Shown one piece after another: positions 50,199 through 57,594 of a stretch of DNA of 64,000 bases. Below the pieces are notes generated by a model, which saw nothing but the letters and a program-made list of their open reading frames with translations, was not told the origin of the DNA and made no database searches. The translations under genes were made by a program, and so were the position numbers. The first letter of the stretch is position 1; each line of letters opens with the position of its first letter. The stretch is from a virus: IMG/VR virus record IMGVR_UViG_3300042691_041259, positions 1 to 64,000 of that record; one strand, given 5' to 3'.

Positions 50199-51145
50199 GA
50201 ATTAAAGATCATTTGACAGTTGAATACCGCGGAAAGCATGGTTACGCACGGATCAATTACATGAACTCTTTGCGCTTGGTGGTTTGCCACGGTAATGAGT
50301 ATTTGCGGAATTTTTGCAATCTTGGTAGGGTGGTTATCACGTATGTATTCCGGAAGTTCCGTACCTAGCGCAGAAAGAACCTCATCCACTTTGCTGCTGT
50401 AGTTGGTCATCAAAAACTTGTAATTTTCGTATGCATCAGCCGACTTGGTAACTAGTTCAAATACATCGCGAAACGAGTAGTTAAGTTTCTTTACGTCCTC
50501 TGCCTCAATCTGTGTTACGCCTTGTACCACAAAAGTTTGGATCTTATTAACGATGGAACGCATATCCGGAAAGTTGCGTTTTACAAATTCACCTAAGGCT
50601 TCCTTGCTGATAGTAATACCCGACTTTTGAAAGATTGCGTAAGCACGTTTTGCAAATTCCACCATTACTTCTTTTTCTTCCTCTTTGGAAATGGTATCAA
50701 AGTTAATGCAAGTGAAACGCGATTGTACTGGATCCGGAACTTTGTTGATGTAGTTACAGGTTCCAATGAAACGGGCAGTGCTTGCAAACTTTTCAATGGT
50801 AGCACGAAGGGCTTTATAGAATTGGTCAGAAGCGCCATCCATCTCATCAAGCAAAACTACTTTGAACTGCTCGGCTCCATCAAGAAGACTAATGGTAGAA
50901 CACCAATTAGTAATCTTTTCGCGAATTACGTCCACTGAACTTTCATCAGATACGTTAATGTATAAGGTCGGGTACTGCTTAGAAAGTACCTTTGCCAGGG
51001 TAGTTTTGCCTAATCCCGGAGGACCATAGAATAAGTAGTTCTGATGAAGGGTTCCATCGCCAATAGCCTTACGGATTCGCGAAGGTAAAATTGTTTGGTC
51101 CAAACTTTGCGGACGGTACTTCTCGGTAAAAAGTTCTTGAATCAT
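50195..51145 (-). CDS. Clamp-loader large subunit (gp44-like AAA+ ATPase)
   Basis: A 316-aa protein, like T4 gp44 (319 aa). EKYRPQSLDQTILPSRIRKA opens the AAA+ fold; Walker A GPPGLGKTT at 41-49, Walker B VVLLDEMDG at 96-104, sensor 1 RFIGTCNYINKVPDPVQSRF with an SRFTC motif corresponding to the SRC arginine finger. It loads the sliding clamp onto primed DNA together with the gp62-like protein at 47409. A GAATATAAATATC sequence lies 18 bp upstream. Confidence 0.93.
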   Translation of the reverse strand: MIQELFTEKYRPQSLDQTILPSRIRKAIGDGTLHQNYLFYGPPGLGKTTLAKVLSKQYPTLYINVSDESSVDVIREKITNWCSTISLLDGAEQFKVVLLDEMDGASDQFYKALRATIEKFASTARFIGTCNYINKVPDPVQSRFTCINFDTISKEEEKEVMVEFAKRAYAIFQKSGITISKEALGEFVKRNFPDMRSIVNKIQTFVVQGVTQIEAEDVKKLNYSFRDVFELVTKSADAYENYKFLMTNYSSKVDEVLSALGTELPEYIRDNHPTKIAKIPQILITVANHQAQRVHVIDPCVTMLSAVFNCQMIFNS

Positions 51146-51163
51146 TCGTGATTTGATTTATGA

Positions 51164-51171
51164 TATTTATA
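51164..51171 (-). promoter_or_regulatory. TATAAATA motif upstream of the gp44 gene
   Basis: GAATATAAATATC on the minus strand, 18 bp before the gp44 ATG, identical to the sequence before 29363. A T4-late-type promoter ahead of a replication gene would be unexpected, so it may be a different promoter class that shares the octamer. Confidence 0.35.
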
Positions 51172-51185
51172 TTCAATGAGTATAC

Positions 51186-51734
51186 TTAGTTTTCTTCAAA
51201 AAACTCGGGGTGATCTTTCTTTTCTTGAGCGAGACCTTTTTTGTAGAATTCGTCTTCAATGCGGTCGGCCATGTCTTGGAGTCTCTTATCAGCATGAATG
51301 CTGATGCGCAAGTCGTACCAATTCCATTTGGTTTTCCAGTCTATGAAACGGTAGCCTTTGGTAAGTTCTCTGTGAAGATTGTGTAGCTTTCGATTACGAA
51401 CTCGCACAATTGATTTATCATTGCCAAAGACTTCTAGAAAGCGCAGGAACCACCTTGGGCACCAAGCCGGTTTTGCTTTTTTGTCCATTTCCAAAATCAG
51501 CGGGCGAATCACCTCAGAGCACTGCCCGTTGTCGGACGTGTATATGTTGCCAAGGTAACTGTACTTCTCGTTGAAGTTTTTTGGAAAAAAGATTTCGCGA
51601 AGGTCAGCCCACTGGATATCACGAGTGTGAATGATTCCTTTTTTGCGACCTTTCCAAAAAAGCAGGCTTTGTGCAAAATTGGTGGCCCTCTCTTTAAACG
51701 GCCGAGGCGTTGGTGTAAATTTAGATTTCTTCAT
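51186..51734 (-). CDS. Conserved phage hypothetical protein
   Basis: A 182-aa basic, aromatic-rich product (NFAQSLLFWKGRKKGIIHTR, WCPRWFLRFLEVFGNDKSIV, WKTKWNWYDLRISIHADKRL). It has no membrane helix or known motif. It overlaps the upstream small gene by 14 bp. Confidence 0.5.
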   Translation of the reverse strand: MKKSKFTPTPRPFKERATNFAQSLLFWKGRKKGIIHTRDIQWADLREIFFPKNFNEKYSYLGNIYTSDNGQCSEVIRPLILEMDKKAKPAWCPRWFLRFLEVFGNDKSIVRVRNRKLHNLHRELTKGYRFIDWKTKWNWYDLRISIHADKRLQDMADRIEDEFYKKGLAQEKKDHPEFFEEN

Positions 51735-51933
51735 TGATAGGAGAGTTTACGTCTTGCCAAAGACGGTTTAAGAATTCTTTTGGAACCTCGGGTCCGATCT
51801 CACCGGAAGAGGTAAGCATCATTAGTCTTCTGACGAAGCGAATGCGAGCAGCAGCCAGTTCCGGGTTGTGATTGATTTCGATCAGCGCATCAGAAAGATG
51901 CGAATTGATTACCATGCTGATTTTGACTTCCAT
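51721..51933 (-). CDS. Hypothetical 70-aa protein
   Basis: Start at the ATG at 51933 (MEVKISMVINSHLSDALIEI); the extension to 51966 (MYYFYT...) is translated promoter box, as for the ECF sigma gene. Helical (ELAAARIRFVRRLMML). First gene after element copy 9. Function unknown. Confidence 0.5.
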   Translation of the reverse strand: MEVKISMVINSHLSDALIEINHNPELAAARIRFVRRLMMLTSSGEIGPEVPKEFLNRLWQDVNSPINEEI

Positions 51934-51947
51934 TTGTTTTAATTTGA

Positions 51948-52007
51948 TAGTATAAAAATAATACAAAAAGGTGGAAGAAAAAAATCTAGAGGCTGATAGT
52001 TATTAAC
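51948..52007 (-). promoter_or_regulatory. Bipartite promoter-like element, copy 9
   Basis: GTTAATAAC (52007-51999), 34-bp spacer, GTATTATTTTTATACTA (51964-51948), 14 bp before the ATG at 51933. The spacer contains an imperfect stem around AGATTTTTTTCT, weaker than copies 2, 5 and 7. Confidence 0.7.
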
Positions 52008-52012
52008 AAAAA

Positions 52013-52705
52013 TTACACCACGCTACCAGTACCCATGTAGGTCCAGCTTGTGCCAGCAAGGTTACCTCTCCAAACTTTACTGGTTGTAGAAGCTGATTGC
52101 GCTACGGATGGGGAATCAAAAGGACCAGCACTATTTTGAAAATTGGTTTTTGCTCGAGTTTCAATCCATTGATACAGGTTGTCCCTGTAAAAGTTTAATA
52201 ACCATGTTGAAGGTAGAGTCTCACCAGACGGGCCGCTGTACGCATAGCCAGAAACTTGAATAATTTTTACAAAACTTTTGTTTCCGCTGCTACCGGTTTG
52301 GTAGTATATGTTATGCACATCTCCATCATCATTGGTCACCGGGCTGCCAATGGCAGAAGGCTTAAAAAATAGATCTCCTGGATTAGAGGTATAGTATTTT
52401 ACTACACCAGTTGCAGATCCTGGTGCTGATGGACCTGCTATAGAAAAATACACACCAGGGTTTGCTGGGTCTGTAAAATATATGAAACTGTTGGTTCCAA
52501 CATACAAATTTGTGGAAGATATATTTTCAATTGAAAAAGAAACTGGAAGCACTATAGCAGTAGTAGTAGAGTTGAATTCAGCGAAAGGAGTATCATAACT
52601 ACCGCTATATGTAGTGTATCCTGCATAAGAAGGCCAACCAAGCGTGGAAGCGCTAAAGTTCCACCCATCAGAGGAATTCATAAAAGATACTGGGTATACT
52701 ATCAT
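52013..52705 (-). CDS. Putative fibre-associated or adhesin protein
   Basis: A 230-aa product rich in Ser, Thr, Gly and aromatic residues (GWNFSASTLGWPSYAGYTTY), with beta-rich segments and no signal peptide (MIVYPVSFMNSSDGWNFS). It follows the collagen-like fibre gene by 5 bp. It reads like a fibre tip or receptor-binding subunit; this rests on position and composition. Confidence 0.5.
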   Translation of the reverse strand: MIVYPVSFMNSSDGWNFSASTLGWPSYAGYTTYSGSYDTPFAEFNSTTTAIVLPVSFSIENISSTNLYVGTNSFIYFTDPANPGVYFSIAGPSAPGSATGVVKYYTSNPGDLFFKPSAIGSPVTNDDGDVHNIYYQTGSSGNKSFVKIIQVSGYAYSGPSGETLPSTWLLNFYRDNLYQWIETRAKTNFQNSAGPFDSPSVAQSASTTSKVWRGNLAGTSWTYMGTGSVV

Positions 52706-52710
52706 ACAGC

Positions 52711-55700
52711 TTAATAATTTTGAACGTATGATCCATAGTAAGATGTTCCATCGTACACAAAGGTATAGATGTCAGTCTTATTGACAGTAGGTGTCATGGT
52801 AGGTGTTACGCCACCTGCCCAAATCACTGTTCCTGGCCATGTTACTGTGAAAGAAGAACTTGCGTTCTGCTTTATTATGAATATGTAGGTTCCGCCTGCA
52901 TTTGGATTTGTAAACGCAAATGTGGTTGAAGCGTTCAGCGTATATGATTGAACGTTTCCACTATCAAAGTCAACAGTGGTAGAGGCTGTAGTGTTTCCGT
53001 TGGCATCAATTACTACGTATGCTTGTCCTGTGACTGCCGCCTTTCCGGTAAGAGAAAGAACGTTTCCGTCAAATGTAAGGTTAGTTTCTGCATTAAGAAC
53101 TCCGGATGTTCCTGTTGCGGATAAGACTCTGTTATCCGCATCATTATTAACAGTTACCAAACCGCTGGTTCCAGAGCTTCCGCTTGAGCCAGATGTTCCA
53201 CTAGAGCCAGATGTTCCGTCAATTCCACTGGTCCCACTTGAGCCAGAGGTTCCGTCAATTCCACTGGTCCCACTTGAGCCAGATGTGCCTGATCCACTAG
53301 TGCCACTTGTTCCGCTTGAGCCAGAGGTTCCAGAGCTTCCGCTTGTGCCAGAGGTTCCTGAGCTTCCACTAGTTCCATTTATTCCAGAAGTTCCGCTTGA
53401 GCCAGAGGTTCCTGAACTACCGCTTGTTCCACGGGTTCCGCTTGAGCCGCTTGAGCCAGATGTTCCGCTTGAGCCAGATGTTCCGCGTGTTCCGCTAGTA
53501 CCGCTCGAGCCAGATGTTCCACTTGAACCATTTAATCCAGGAGTCCCTGGATCTCCTGGATTTCCAGAAACTCCGCTTGTCCCGCTTGAGCCAGAGGTTC
53601 CAGCCTGTCCCGTAGTTCCCGATGTTCCACTTGAGCCAGAGGTTCCGCTTGAGCCAGAGGTTCCGCTTGAGCCAGAGGTTCCTCGAGTACCGCTAGTTCC
53701 ACTTGATCCCGATGTTCCCGAAGATCCTGTTGTTCCACTAGTTCCTGAGCTTCCACGAGTTCCACTGGTTCCTGAACTTCCACTAGTTCCGGAAAAACCA
53801 GAAGTTCCCGAGCTACCGCTTGAGCCAGAAGTTCCGCTTGAGCCAGAGGTTCCTGAGCTTCCATTAGTACCGGATGTTCCCGAAGATCCTGTTGTTCCAC
53901 TAGTTCCCGAGCTACCGCTGGTCCCGCTTGAGCCACTGGTTCCTGAACTACCGCTTGTTCCGCTAGACCCGCTAGTACCATCTATGCCACTGGTTCCGCT
54001 AGTACCATCTATGCCACTGGTTCCACTAGAGCCGGATGTTCCAGAAGTTCCGCTTGAGCCAGAGGTTCCGCTTGAGCCAGAGGTTCCGCTTGAGCCAGAG
54101 GTTCCTGAACTTCCACTAGTTCCATTTATTCCAGAAGTTCCACTTGAACCAGATGTTCCTGAGCTTCCGCTCGAGCCCGATGTTCCGCTTGAGCCTCTAG
54201 TTCCAGAAGTTCCGCTTGAGCCAGATGTTCCGCTAGAACCAGATGTTCCAGAACTTCCACTAGTTCCATTTATTCCAGAAGTTCCACTTGAACCAGATGT
54301 TCCAGAACTTCCACTAGTTCCATTTATTCCAGAAGTTCCACTTGAACCAGATGTTCCGTCAATTCCGCTGGTTCCGCTGGAACCAGAGGTTCCATGTGTA
54401 CCAATACCGCTAGTGCCGCTTGATCCAGAGGTTCCGCTGCTTCCACTAGAACCTGAGGTTCCCGAGCTTCCGCTGGTTCCACGCGTTCCACTAGTTCCCG
54501 AACTTCCGCTAGTACCGCTACTTCCACTGGAACCGGAGGTTCCGCTTGAACCTCGGGTTCCCGAGGTGCCAGAACTACCACTAGTTCCGTGTGTACCAAT
54601 ACCACTAGTTCCGCTAGAGCCAGATGTTCCGCTAGAGCCAGATGTTCCGCGTGTTCCACTAGATCCAGAAGTACCACTAGTGCCACTTGATCCAGAGCTT
54701 CCGCTGGTTCCGCTTGATCCTCTTGTTCCTGATGTACCGCTGCTTCCGTTGGTTCCGCTTGAGCCAGAAGTACCGCTTGAGCCAGAAGTGCCGTGAGTTC
54801 CAATTCCGCTAGTTCCGCTTGAACCGCTCGAGCCAGAGGTTCCGCTCGTACTGCTACTTCCACTGGTACCGCTAGTTCCATCAATACCTGAAGTACCCGA
54901 TGTACCATCAATACCGCTAGTTCCGCTGGAACCTGAAGTTCCGTGAGTTCCAATTCCGCTTGTACCGCTGCTTCCGCTTGTTCCGCTTAAGCCAGATGTT
55001 CCTGAGCTTCCGCTTGTTCCGCTTGAGCCAGATGTTCCTGAGCTTCCACTAGTTCCACGTGTTCCACTAGTTCCTGAGCTTCCGCTAGTTCCCGAGCTTC
55101 CACGTGTACCGCTAGTTCCCGAACTTCCACTAGTTCCATGAGTACCGATACCACTAGTTCCACTAGATCCAGATGTTCCTCTAGTTCCGGAAGATCCACT
55201 AGTTCCTGAGCTTCCACTAGTTCCACGTGTTCCACTAGTTCCTGAGCTTCCGCTAGTTCCCGAGCTTCCACGTGTACCGCTAGTTCCCGAGCTCCCACTA
55301 GTTCCGCTTGAACCAGCTGTTCCGCTTGAGCCAGAAGTTCCGGAGCTTCCACTAGTACCGGATGAACCTGAAGTTCCGCTTGATCCAGACGTTCCTGAGC
55401 TTCCGCTGGTTCCATCAATACCGCTGGTTCCTGAAGACCCATCAATACCGGATGTTCCCGAGCTTCCGCTGGTTCCTTCGGTTCCGCTAGTTCCCGAGGA
55501 ACCGCTTGTTCCATCAGTTCCGCTTGTTCCATCAGTTCCCGAGGAACCGCTTGTTCCATCAGTTCCGCTTGTTCCATCAGTTCCACTAGTACCGTTAATT
55601 CCTGAGGTTCCGGAAGTTCCGTCAATTCCTGAGGTTCCACTGGTTCCGTCAATTCCTGATGTTCCGCTTGAACCGGAGGTTCCTTCAGTACCACTAGTTC

Positions 55701-57111
55701 CTGAAGATCCGCTTGTGCCATCTGTTCCTGAAGAACCACTAGTGCCATCTGTTCCTGAAGAACCACTAGTACCATCTATGCCGCTGGTTCCGGAAGTTCC
55801 ATCAATTCCTGAGGTTCCGCTGGTTCCATCAATTCCACTGGTTCCTGAAGACCCACTTGTTCCTTCAGTACCGCTAGTTCCGCTAGTTCCATCAGTTCCG
55901 CTGGTTCCGCTAGTTCCATCAGTTCCGCTGGTTCCATCAATACCTGAAGTTCCGCTAGTTCCGTCAATTCCTGAGGTTCCACTGGTTCCGTCAATCCCTG
56001 AGGTTCCGCTAGTTCCATCAATCCCTGAGGTTCCGCTAGTTCCATCAATACCGCTGGTTCCACTTGATCCGCTAGTTCCATCGGTTCCGGAGGTACCGTC
56101 AATACCGCTAGTTCCCGAAGTTCCATCTATTCCGCTGGTTCCCGAAGTTCCATCTATTCCGCTGGTTCCGGAGGTACCGTCAATACCGCTAGTTCCAGAG
56201 GTGCCATCAATACCGCTAGTTCCCGAAGTTCCATCTATTCCACTGGTTCCACTGGTGCCATCAGTTCCCGAACTACCGCTTGTTCCACTGGTGCCATCAG
56301 TTCCTGAACTGCCACTAGTACCATCGGTTCCAGAAGTTCCATCTATACCACTTGTTCCGCTAGTTCCGTCTATGCCACTAGTTCCAGAAGTCCCATCTAT
56401 CCCAGAGGTTCCCGAGCTTCCACTAGTGCCGCCGCCTGCCGCTCCAAATAAATTTACTTCCCAACTTGTATGACTGCCAATACCAGAAGATGATGTAACA
56501 TCCACGGAAAGGCTTCCTGTAAGCGGATTATATGTTGTTACAGATCCTTGCATATAAGATGAAGGAGTACCTGTAAGAGCAATTATGACAGACTGTGAAG
56601 TTGAATATGCTAATCCCGGATCAACTGTTAGAGAAATGATCCCGGTTCCTATAGTTAAAGGACTGGTTGAATTTGTTTTATATTTGTCTCCGCTTAAACC
56701 CGAGCTTCCGCTGGTTCCATCAATACCTGAAGTTCCACTAGAACCTGAAGTTCCACTGGTACCTTCAGTACCTGAAGTTCCACTAGAGCCACTGGTACCA
56801 GAAGATCCTGAACTACCCGAAGTTCCGGAGGTGCCATCAATTCCGCTTGTTCCGCTGGTTCCGTCTATACCTGAAGTTCCTGAAGAGCCTGAAGTTCCAT
56901 CAGTTCCCGATGTGCCTGAAGATCCTGAAGAGCCCGATGTCCCTGAGTTTCCTGAAGATCCTGAAGTTCCGCTGCTACCACTGCTTCCTGCGGTTCCAGA
57001 AGTACCTGCTTGTGCCAGCGCTTGAAGATAAAGAAGGTTATCATCCATCTCGCGGATGGTAAGCTTACTTCCTTTTGCGTTGGGACCGTATTCTCTTGTG
57101 ATTAATGGCAT
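52711..57111 (-). CDS. Collagen-like Gly-X-Y fibre protein, 1466 aa
   Basis: Residues 1-36 are a non-repeat head (MPLITREYGPNAKGSKLTIR and on). From about 37 to 1310 almost every third residue is Gly, in triplets GTS, GSS, GID, GTR, GTD and GIN, interrupted once by a normal segment at about 140-225 (LTIGTGIISLTVDPGLAYST and on). The C-terminal 150 residues (LNAETNLTFDGNVLSLTG ... YTFVYDGTSYYGSYVQNY) form a beta-rich trimerisation/tip domain. Phage fibres often use Gly-X-Y triple helices; here Pro is nearly absent and Thr/Ser fill X and Y. A GATATATAC motif lies 22 bp upstream. The Ser/Thr density makes it a plausible glycosylation target. Confidence 0.88.
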   Translation of the reverse strand: MPLITREYGPNAKGSKLTIREMDDNLLYLQALAQAGTSGTAGSSGSSGTSGSSGNSGTSGSSGSSGTSGTDGTSGSSGTSGIDGTSGTSGIDGTSGTSGSSGSSGTSGSSGTSGTEGTSGTSGSSGTSGIDGTSGSSGLSGDKYKTNSTSPLTIGTGIISLTVDPGLAYSTSQSVIIALTGTPSSYMQGSVTTYNPLTGSLSVDVTSSSGIGSHTSWEVNLFGAAGGGTSGSSGTSGIDGTSGTSGIDGTSGTSGIDGTSGTDGTSGSSGTDGTSGTSGSSGTDGTSGTSGIDGTSGTSGIDGTSGTSGIDGTSGTSGIDGTSGTSGIDGTSGTSGIDGTSGTDGTSGSSGTSGIDGTSGTSGIDGTSGTSGIDGTSGTSGIDGTSGTSGIDGTSGTDGTSGTSGTDGTSGTSGTEGTSGSSGTSGIDGTSGTSGIDGTSGTSGIDGTSGSSGTDGTSGSSGTDGTSGSSGTSGTEGTSGSSGTSGIDGTSGTSGIDGTSGTSGINGTSGTDGTSGTDGTSGSSGTDGTSGTDGTSGSSGTSGTEGTSGSSGTSGIDGSSGTSGIDGTSGSSGTSGSSGTSGSSGTSGSSGTSGSSGTAGSSGTSGSSGTSGTRGSSGTSGSSGTSGTRGTSGSSGTSGSSGTRGTSGSSGTSGIGTHGTSGSSGTSGTRGSSGTSGSSGTSGTRGTSGSSGTSGSSGTSGSSGTSGLSGTSGSSGTSGIGTHGTSGSSGTSGIDGTSGTSGIDGTSGTSGSSSTSGTSGSSGSSGTSGIGTHGTSGSSGTSGSSGTNGSSGTSGTRGSSGTSGSSGSSGTSGTSGSSGTRGTSGSSGTSGSSGTSGIGTHGTSGSSGTSGTRGSSGTSGSSGSSGTSGSSGTSGTRGTSGSSGTSGSSGSSGTSGSSGTSGIGTHGTSGSSGTSGIDGTSGSSGTSGINGTSGSSGTSGSSGTSGINGTSGSSGTSGSSGTSGSSGTSGTRGSSGTSGSSGSSGTSGSSGTSGINGTSGSSGTSGSSGTSGSSGTSGSSGTSGTSGSSGTSGIDGTSGTSGIDGTSGSSGTSGSSGTSGSSGTSGSSGTSGTTGSSGTSGTNGSSGTSGSSGTSGSSGSSGTSGFSGTSGSSGTSGTRGSSGTSGTTGSSGTSGSSGTSGTRGTSGSSGTSGSSGTSGSSGTSGTTGQAGTSGSSGTSGVSGNPGDPGTPGLNGSSGTSGSSGTSGTRGTSGSSGTSGSSGSSGTRGTSGSSGTSGSSGTSGINGTSGSSGTSGTSGSSGTSGSSGTSGTSGSGTSGSSGTSGIDGTSGSSGTSGIDGTSGSSGTSGSSGSSGTSGLVTVNNDADNRVLSATGTSGVLNAETNLTFDGNVLSLTGKAAVTGQAYVVIDANGNTTASTTVDFDSGNVQSYTLNASTTFAFTNPNAGGTYIFIIKQNASSSFTVTWPGTVIWAGGVTPTMTPTVNKTDIYTFVYDGTSYYGSYVQNY
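53160..57000 (-). repeat. Tandem Gly-X-Y coding repeats (9-bp and 18-bp periods)
   Basis: The DNA is a mosaic of 9-bp units (plus-strand form CCRCTNGTTCC and variants) coding Gly-Thr-Ser, Gly-Ser-Ser and Gly-Ile-Asp. Larger blocks are repeated, for example in the stretches near 54200-54360 and 55000-55300. The repeat creates long spurious ORFs on both strands and is a likely site of length variation and of assembly error. A non-repeat interruption lies at about 56430-56690. Confidence 0.9.
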
Positions 57112-57120
57112 TTGTAGTCC

Positions 57121-57594
57121 TTATTTTCGAGCGTATATATCATTAAAGGTATCAGTTTTTTCTATCACGGACCACGTCATATCGGAAAGAAGTTTTACTG
57201 ATGCAATAAAAATAATATCTTGGCGGTTCCACGCCAAAGGCTCAATCATAGAAAGAAATGTTGTTCCGTTTTCTCTAGTATATAAGTAGTATGTGTGTCC
57301 ACATTCAGGTTTAAACCGCAGTTCTGCCTGGTAGATTATGATAGAAATAAGTGCTCTTTCTTCCAGCTCCATGTACTGCTTTTTAAGCAGTTCTACTTGT
57401 TGGAGTATTTGAGCCTTTTGTGCTTCCACTTGCTCACTCATAGCAGTCATAGACTTGCTAAGTATTGCACCCATTTCATTAGGTCTAAAAGAAGGAGCCC
57501 CTATGGTGTGGCCATAGGGGAGCAGTCCTGGAAATATCGGTAATTGATTTTCGTCTTTTTGAGTAGGATCCATTTCAAAAGAATTAGATTCCAC
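57121..57594 (-). CDS. DUF2452-family protein
   Basis: A 157-aa product. LPYGHTIGAPSFRPNEMGAI (25-44), a helical middle (QILQQVELLKKQYMELEERA), then IYQAELRFKPECGHTYYLYT, and VKLLSDMTWSVIEKTD match the DUF2452 family of Bacteroidetes. Function unknown. It overlaps the portal gene end by 11 bp. A strong hairpin (see findings) lies within it. Acquisition from the host is plausible because DUF2452 is mainly a cellular family. Confidence 0.7.
   Translation of the reverse strand: MESNSFEMDPTQKDENQLPIFPGLLPYGHTIGAPSFRPNEMGAILSKSMTAMSEQVEAQKAQILQQVELLKKQYMELEERALISIIIYQAELRFKPECGHTYYLYTRENGTTFLSMIEPLAWNRQDIIFIASVKLLSDMTWSVIEKTDTFNDIYARK
57133..57141 (-). promoter_or_regulatory. GATATATAC late-promoter-like motif upstream of the collagen-like fibre gene
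   Basis: GATATATAC on the minus strand, 22 bp before the ATG at 57111, inside the last codons of the DUF2452 gene. It differs from the other copies only in the final base. Confidence 0.5.

Noticed and set aside
52976-54796. 606-aa plus-strand ORF rich in PLVPxxPEVP
   Set aside because: It is the antisense of the Gly-X-Y repeat of the collagen-like fibre; the repeat keeps several frames open on both strands. The same holds for the other long ORFs between 53154 and 57062.
53160-57000. Possible CRISPR-like or satellite array
   Set aside because: The repeats have no unique spacers of constant length, keep a Gly-X-Y reading frame throughout and lie within one long ORF with ordinary head and tail domains.
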